Positions 6,536 to 9,904 of a DNA stretch of 9,904 bases are shown one piece after another (positions within the stretch are counted from its first letter, which is position 1; each line of letters starts with the position of its first letter). The position numbers and the translations under genes are program-made. The notes under the pieces were generated by a model that saw only the letters and a program-made list of their open reading frames with translations, did not search any database and was not told where the DNA came from. This DNA is from Clostridiaceae bacterium. GTDB taxonomy: Bacteria; Bacillota; Clostridia; UBA1212; DUPL01. The stretch covers positions 1-9,904 of the forward strand of contig JAAYLF010000093.1 of NCBI GenBank assembly GCA_012522035.1, written 5' to 3'.

Positions 6536-6552
6536 AAAAGGAGGTGAAACAG

Positions 6553-6840
6553 ATGAACAATTATGAAGTAATGTTCATAGTTAATCCAGTACCAGGTGAA
6601 GAGAAAGTAAATGAAATAGTTGAAAAATTCAAAAACCTGATAGAATCACAAGCAACTCTTGAATCCTTTGTAGAATGGGGCAAGAGACGTCTCGCTTATC
6701 CAATTAACTATGTAACCGAAGGTCATTATGTATTGGCGACATTTAGTTCCGAGCCCGATTTTCCAGCGGAACTTGAAAGAAACTTCAAAATTACTGAAGG
6801 TATTTTAAGGTACCTTGTTATCAGAAGAAACAAAGGATAG
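6553..6840 (+). CDS. rpsF: 30S ribosomal protein S6
   Basis: The 95-residue product matches bacterial S6 throughout: MNNYEVMFIVNP at the N-terminus, the central WGKRRLAYPINYVTEGHYV block (residues about 45-63) and the ending ITEGILRYLVIRR. S6 pairs with S18 on the platform of the small ribosomal subunit, and its length is standard. The ATG at 6553 is chosen because AAAGGAGGTG (6537-6546) lies 6 nt before it; an in-frame GTG at 6544 is part of that ribosome binding site and is not the start. It is the first gene of an rpsF-ssb-rpsR operon with two promoters and a structured leader. The stop codon at 6838-6840 is embedded in the ssb ribosome binding site. Confidence 0.97.
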   Translation: MNNYEVMFIVNPVPGEEKVNEIVEKFKNLIESQATLESFVEWGKRRLAYPINYVTEGHYVLATFSSEPDFPAELERNFKITEGILRYLVIRRNKG

Positions 6841-6848
6841 GTGATATT

Positions 6849-7274
6849 ATGAATAAAGTAATTCTAATCGGAAGGCTCACACGAGATCCGGAATTAAGGT
6901 ATACTCCGTCCAATATTGCAGTTTGCCGTTTTACTTTGGCGGTAGATCGCAGATTCAGGTCGGAAAACCAACAGCAGACCGCAGATTTTATAAACTGCGT
7001 TGCGTGGAGAAGTACTGCTGAATTCATATCGAAATATTTTGCCAAAGGTTCTAAAATGGCCGTATCTGGCAGAATTGAGACGAGTTCCTGGGAAGATCAG
7101 GAAGGCAAGAAACGCTACTCCACCGATGTTGTTATCGATGAAGTTGAGTTTGCAGACAGTAAACGTCAGGATGGACCTGTAAATGACAGCATGCCTGGAT
7201 ATGGCGCTGAATCTCAACCTCAACAGGCTGGATTCTTTGTGCTGGACGAAGATGATGGAGATATACCATTCTAA
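6849..7274 (+). CDS. ssb: Single-stranded DNA-binding protein
   Basis: The 141-residue protein coats single-stranded DNA during replication, repair and recombination and recruits partner enzymes. The OB fold occupies about residues 1-105, with MNKVILIGRLTRDPELRYTP at the N-terminus, the FINCVAWRSTAEFISKYFAKG strand-helix around 48-68 and the SWEDQEGKKRY block around 80-90. A short flexible Gln/Gly/Pro-containing linker leads to the acidic protein-interaction tail DEDDGDIPF at the very end, the classical SSB tip. The linker is short for a bacterial SSB. The ribosome binding site AGGTGAT overlaps the rpsF stop, giving a gap of only 8 nt and suggesting coupled translation. The place between rpsF and rpsR is the usual Firmicutes order. 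Confidence 0.97.
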   Translation: MNKVILIGRLTRDPELRYTPSNIAVCRFTLAVDRRFRSENQQQTADFINCVAWRSTAEFISKYFAKGSKMAVSGRIETSSWEDQEGKKRYSTDVVIDEVEFADSKRQDGPVNDSMPGYGAESQPQQAGFFVLDEDDGDIPF

Positions 7275-7310
7275 GTAATATTACCTATCTAGAAAGAAGG
7301 AGGCGAAAAC

Positions 7311-7583
7311 ATGGTGAAGAAAGAAAGCAACAAGGATAGCGAAAAGGAAGTAAAGAACTTTACAAGACAGAGAAGAGGAAGAAAAAAGGTTTGTCCTTTC
7401 TGCGTTGATAAAGTTGAACATATTGATTATAAAGATATAGCTAAGCTTAGAAAGTTTGTTTCCGAAAGAGGCAAGATTCTGCCAAAAAGAATTTCTGGAA
7501 ACTGCGCAAAGCATCAGAGACAGCTTACCAACGCTATAAAGAGGGCAAGACACGTTGCGTTGATGCCATTTTCTTCTGATTAA
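7311..7583 (+). CDS. rpsR: 30S ribosomal protein S18, cysteine-containing (C+) type
   Basis: The 90-residue product has the conserved S18 core: VCPFCVDKVEHIDYKDIAKL (27-46), FVSERGKILPKRISG (49-63), KHQRQLTNAIKRARHVALMP (67-86). S18 binds S6 on the 30S platform. Cys28, Cys31, Cys65 and His68 form a CxxC...CxxH set, consistent with the zinc-binding C+ form seen in many Gram-positive species and absent from the enterobacterial protein. The first 17 residues are a lysine/glutamate-rich extension typical of clostridial S18. An AAGGAGGCG ribosome binding site precedes the ATG at 7311. An intrinsic terminator follows 7 bp after the stop. Confidence 0.97.
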   Translation: MVKKESNKDSEKEVKNFTRQRRGRKKVCPFCVDKVEHIDYKDIAKLRKFVSERGKILPKRISGNCAKHQRQLTNAIKRARHVALMPFSSD

Positions 7584-7590
7584 TATAAGT

Positions 7591-7623
7591 AAAAAGCGCA
7601 GCTTCCATAGTTGCGCTCTTTTT
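7591..7623 (+). terminator. Intrinsic terminator after rpsR
   Basis: An 8-bp stem pairs AGCGCAGC (7595-7602) with GTTGCGCT (7610-7617), with one G-U pair and a 7-nt loop, followed by TTTTT at 7619-7623. A run of A residues before the stem gives a T-tract on the other strand as well. It should end most rpsF-operon transcripts. Leakage may feed the two genes downstream, for which I see no strong promoter. Confidence 0.8.
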
Positions 7624-7652
7624 GTATATTAAAAACGGAATGAGGGGTTTGT

Positions 7653-7886
7653 ATGTTGAATGTTTTTGGTAATGTCAGACAGATTGACAATTGTAAAGCC
7701 GACTTGGTAATGGCAGTAGGAAAACTATACAAAGACCTTTCAGCCGACGAAATAATAATTGATGAAGTGAACGAGGACATATCTGAGCTAATAGTTCTTT
7801 CTTATGCACTCGGAAAGAAACTGGGACTTGATCAGGATGAAATCAGCAACAAGGTAATAAGAAAATTAAGGTTGAGAAAAGTATAA
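7653..7886 (+). CDS. Small MazG-like family protein
   Basis: This 77-residue, mostly helical protein resembles the short MazG-like proteins found next to gdpP in Clostridia. The recognisable part is DEVNEDISELIVLSYALGKK (residues 37-56), followed by LGLDQDEISNKVIRKLRLRK. True MazG-type nucleotide pyrophosphohydrolases have two acidic helix motifs (ExxE and ExxD) and are about 100 residues or more. Here the first helix reads LVMAVGKLYKDL with no ExxE, so magnesium binding and hydrolase activity are doubtful. GAGGGG (7642-7647) lies 5 nt before the ATG. The stop is 1 nt from the gdpP start, so the two are almost certainly one transcription and translation unit. The role is unknown; a link to nucleotide signalling is only suggested by the neighbour. 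Confidence 0.75.
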   Translation: MLNVFGNVRQIDNCKADLVMAVGKLYKDLSADEIIIDEVNEDISELIVLSYALGKKLGLDQDEISNKVIRKLRLRKV

Positions 7887-7887
7887 C

Positions 7888-9885
7888 ATGAAAGGTAAAT
7901 TTTCAATCCGAAAAGTAAATATGGCGCTGATCAACTTTGTGATAGCTGCAGCACTGATTGCAAACAGCATTTATTTTTATGCAGTGCAGAAAAGTTACAG
8001 GATCGTGCTGGTTTATATTTTGCTGCTTGTCGCTGTCATTATATTAAACATTGTTATCGCCATACTGAAAAGAAAAGCCATAGTAAAAATTGTGTCGGGC
8101 ATATCTTTCCACTTGAAAGAAGGAAAGGAAGGTTCGATAAGGGATTTCCATTTGCCTCTCTTGTTTATAAATGAGAGCGGGGAGCTTATCTGGCACAATA
8201 AACATTTTGCCAATATTTTTGAAAAGAAGAAGACAATTAGGAAGACTGTCAACGAGCTGTTTCTTTTGAAAATAAAAAGCAAGCTTATAGAGAATGATAC
8301 GAACCTTATGAGCGAGGTATATCTTGAAGGCAGAACGTATCAGATGCTGGGCAATATTATCAAAGCTGAAAAAGAAGAAAAACGCGGCTTTTACATCATG
8401 CTGTATTTCATAGATATTACCGAGATGGTGAAGCTTAGGCAGAAGTACGAAGATGAGAAACTTGCAGTAGGAATAATTGTAATTGATAGTTATGAAGAAA
8501 TATATCGTTCCAGTGGTGAAGCTGTAGTAAATGAAATTTTTGTAGAACTTAACAGAATATTTGACGAATGGTTGAAAGGAAAAGGCGCAATCATAAGAAG
8601 ATTGATAAGAGACAGATATGTGCTGCTTGCTGAAAACCATGAGTTGAAAGAGTTTGAAAAGAACAAGTTTGAAATATTGGACAAGGCAAAAAATATTAAC
8701 GTAGGAAACAAGATCCCGGTGTCTCTTAGCATAGGTATTGCTAAAGACGGGCAAACAATAGAAGAGAACTACAAAAATGCAGAAATGGCTGTAGAACTTG
8801 CACTTGGAAGAGGCGGTGACCAGGCCATAGTCAGGTCAAACAACAAGGATACCTACTATGGCGGAAGCAATATAGAAATGGAGCGCCGTACAAAGGTAAG
8901 GGCAAGGGTAATATCGAATCTTCTGAAGGAAGAGATAGACAAGAGCAGCAGGGTAATCATTATGGGCCATAATAACTGTGACATGGACAGTTTGGGAGCT
9001 TCTCTTGCATTATACAGGGCTTGCTGCTTGAGAAACTTAAAAGCCAATATTATTCTTAACTCTGTTAATCAGTCCATTGCAGCTATAATGGAAAAACTGT
9101 CCACGATGGAAGAATACGAGGAGGTATTCATTAACTCCAGTTATGCCCTGAACATAATTGACGACAATACTCTTGTCATAGTTGTGGACACTTACAACAA
9201 GGAGCTTACAGAGTGTCCGAAGCTTCTTGATTATGCAAGCAGAATCGCATTAATTGATCACCATAGAAGAGGTTCCGACTTCATAAAAAATACGGTGATA
9301 GATTATGCGGAAACATACGCATCATCTACCAGCGAACTGCTGGTTGAAATACTTATGTATTTTGAACCGAATGTGACAATACCACCCATAGAGGCGGAAG
9401 CGCTTTATGCAGGAATTCTTGTAGATACCAAGAACTTTACCTTCAAAACAGGCACGAGAACCTTTGAAGCTGCTTCCTTCTTAAGAGCACAAGGTGTTGA
9501 TACTATATCCGTAAAGCAGTATTTCCAGCCAGATATTCAAACCTTTATCCAGGTCTGTGATGTGGCAACAAGTGCAGAGATTGTATACGGAAACATGTCC
9601 ATTGCAGTATGCGGTCCGGATATAAAGAATCCAAAATTCATATCCGCTCTTGCCGCGGATCAGATGCTGAATGTGGCAGGTATTGACGCCACATTTGTAC
9701 TGTGCGAAATAGGTGGGGTTGTTTACATAAGCGCAAGATCCTTAGGAGCAATCAATGTTCAGGTTATTCTTGAGAAACTTGGAGGAGGTGGTCATTTGAC
9801 TGCTGCAGGCGCTGCTATAAAAGATGTATCAATTCAGTACGCAAAAAAGAGCTTGATAGAAGCTATTGAAAGTTATATCAATTGA
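7888..9885 (+). CDS. gdpP: Cyclic-di-AMP phosphodiesterase GdpP (DHH family)
   Basis: The 665-residue membrane enzyme hydrolyses c-di-AMP to pApA and so tunes potassium, osmotic and cell-wall homeostasis. Two membrane helices at about 12-34 and 38-60 are followed by a PAS-like domain (about 83-180) and a degenerate GGDEF domain (about 192-318), where the GGDEF position appears to read IRDRY (240-244). The DHH domain has GHNNCDMDSLGA (360-371; H361, D365, D367), VVDTYN (D434), IDHHRRG (D457, H458, H459) and LVDTKN (D513). The DHHA1 domain ends with LGGGGHLTAAGAA (631-643). Metal-binding residues are all present, so the enzyme should be active. Its length matches the Bacillus protein. The start lies 1 nt after the MazG-like stop with a weak ribosome binding site (AAGGTTGAG), pointing to coupling. 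A ribosome binding site for the next gene follows immediately. Confidence 0.95.
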   Translation: MKGKFSIRKVNMALINFVIAAALIANSIYFYAVQKSYRIVLVYILLLVAVIILNIVIAILKRKAIVKIVSGISFHLKEGKEGSIRDFHLPLLFINESGELIWHNKHFANIFEKKKTIRKTVNELFLLKIKSKLIENDTNLMSEVYLEGRTYQMLGNIIKAEKEEKRGFYIMLYFIDITEMVKLRQKYEDEKLAVGIIVIDSYEEIYRSSGEAVVNEIFVELNRIFDEWLKGKGAIIRRLIRDRYVLLAENHELKEFEKNKFEILDKAKNINVGNKIPVSLSIGIAKDGQTIEENYKNAEMAVELALGRGGDQAIVRSNNKDTYYGGSNIEMERRTKVRARVISNLLKEEIDKSSRVIIMGHNNCDMDSLGASLALYRACCLRNLKANIILNSVNQSIAAIMEKLSTMEEYEEVFINSSYALNIIDDNTLVIVVDTYNKELTECPKLLDYASRIALIDHHRRGSDFIKNTVIDYAETYASSTSELLVEILMYFEPNVTIPPIEAEALYAGILVDTKNFTFKTGTRTFEAASFLRAQGVDTISVKQYFQPDIQTFIQVCDVATSAEIVYGNMSIAVCGPDIKNPKFISALAADQMLNVAGIDATFVLCEIGGVVYISARSLGAINVQVILEKLGGGGHLTAAGAAIKDVSIQYAKKSLIEAIESYIN

Positions 9886-9888
9886 TTT

Positions 9889-9895
9889 AGGGAGG
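9889..9895 (+). promoter_or_regulatory. Ribosome binding site of the next gene, start beyond the window
   Basis: AGGGAGG lies 3 bp after the gdpP stop. The ATG at 9899-9901 is followed at once by TAA, so it is not a usable start. The final A at 9904 could begin an ATG 8 nt after GGAGG. By the common clostridial gene order the next gene is probably rplI (ribosomal protein L9), which cannot be verified here. Confidence 0.55.
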
Positions 9896-9904
9896 ATTAT
9901 GTAA

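Noticed and set aside
6544..6552. GTG start that would lengthen S6 by three residues
   Set aside because: The GTG is part of the ribosome binding site AAAGGAGGTG, and ATG at 6553 gives the standard S6 N-terminus.
8044..8754. Long antisense reading frame (236 codons) opposite gdpP
   Set aside because: Its Phe/Tyr/Lys-rich composition is what the complement of an A-rich gene gives; it has no recognisable domain, and the sense strand encodes a well-conserved protein.
9899..9904. ATG at the window end as start of the next gene
   Set aside because: It is followed immediately by TAA, so the true start probably lies at or just beyond the window edge.

Overview
The window looks like chromosomal DNA from a low-to-moderate GC Gram-positive anaerobe of the class Clostridia. 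The basis is the gene order rpsF-ssb-rpsR-(MazG-like)-gdpP, strong AGGAGG-type ribosome binding sites, sigma-A-like promoters, lipoprotein signals and a clostridial-type XRE/AbrB regulator linked to an ABC-2 exporter. Placement near the Acetivibrio/Clostridium thermocellum group is only an inference from the general look of the proteins. No rRNA, tRNA, CRISPR array, insertion sequence or phage gene was seen.

Left part (1-2864, + strand): an unrecognised polytopic membrane protein, then a GpsA-family glycerol-3-phosphate dehydrogenase-like protein with its own candidate promoter. A CapA-family lipoprotein follows after a 2-nt gap. The CapA gene converges on, and overlaps by 12 bp, a second lipoprotein (2853-4391, - strand). 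That one is a calcineurin-like metallophosphoesterase with its own well-formed promoter and an operator-like palindrome at the expected transcription start.

Middle part (4459-6302, - strand): an operon-like module of XRE/AbrB regulator, ABC ATPase and ABC-2 permease. The regulator is intact. Both transporter genes carry an in-frame nonsense codon: TGA at codon 195 of 248 in the ATPase and TAA at codon 193 of 213 in the permease. In each case clearly family-like coding sequence continues after the stop, so the exporter seems to be in early decay or to make truncated subunits.

Right part (6303-9904, + strand): a divergent intergenic region holds a 31-bp dyad between the regulator promoter and the first rpsF promoter, a second rpsF promoter, and a leader hairpin that may be the S6:S18 autoregulatory element. 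The rpsF-ssb-rpsR operon (translation and single-strand DNA binding) ends in an intrinsic terminator. After it come a small MazG-like protein and GdpP, the membrane-bound c-di-AMP phosphodiesterase (TM-PAS-degenerate GGDEF-DHH-DHHA1). The window ends on a ribosome binding site for the next gene, probably rplI by usual gene order.

I found no convincing new defence or mobile system. The most interesting signals are the doubly interrupted exporter beside an intact regulator, the large dyad in the divergent promoter region, and the hairpin inside the convergent, overlapping gene ends.
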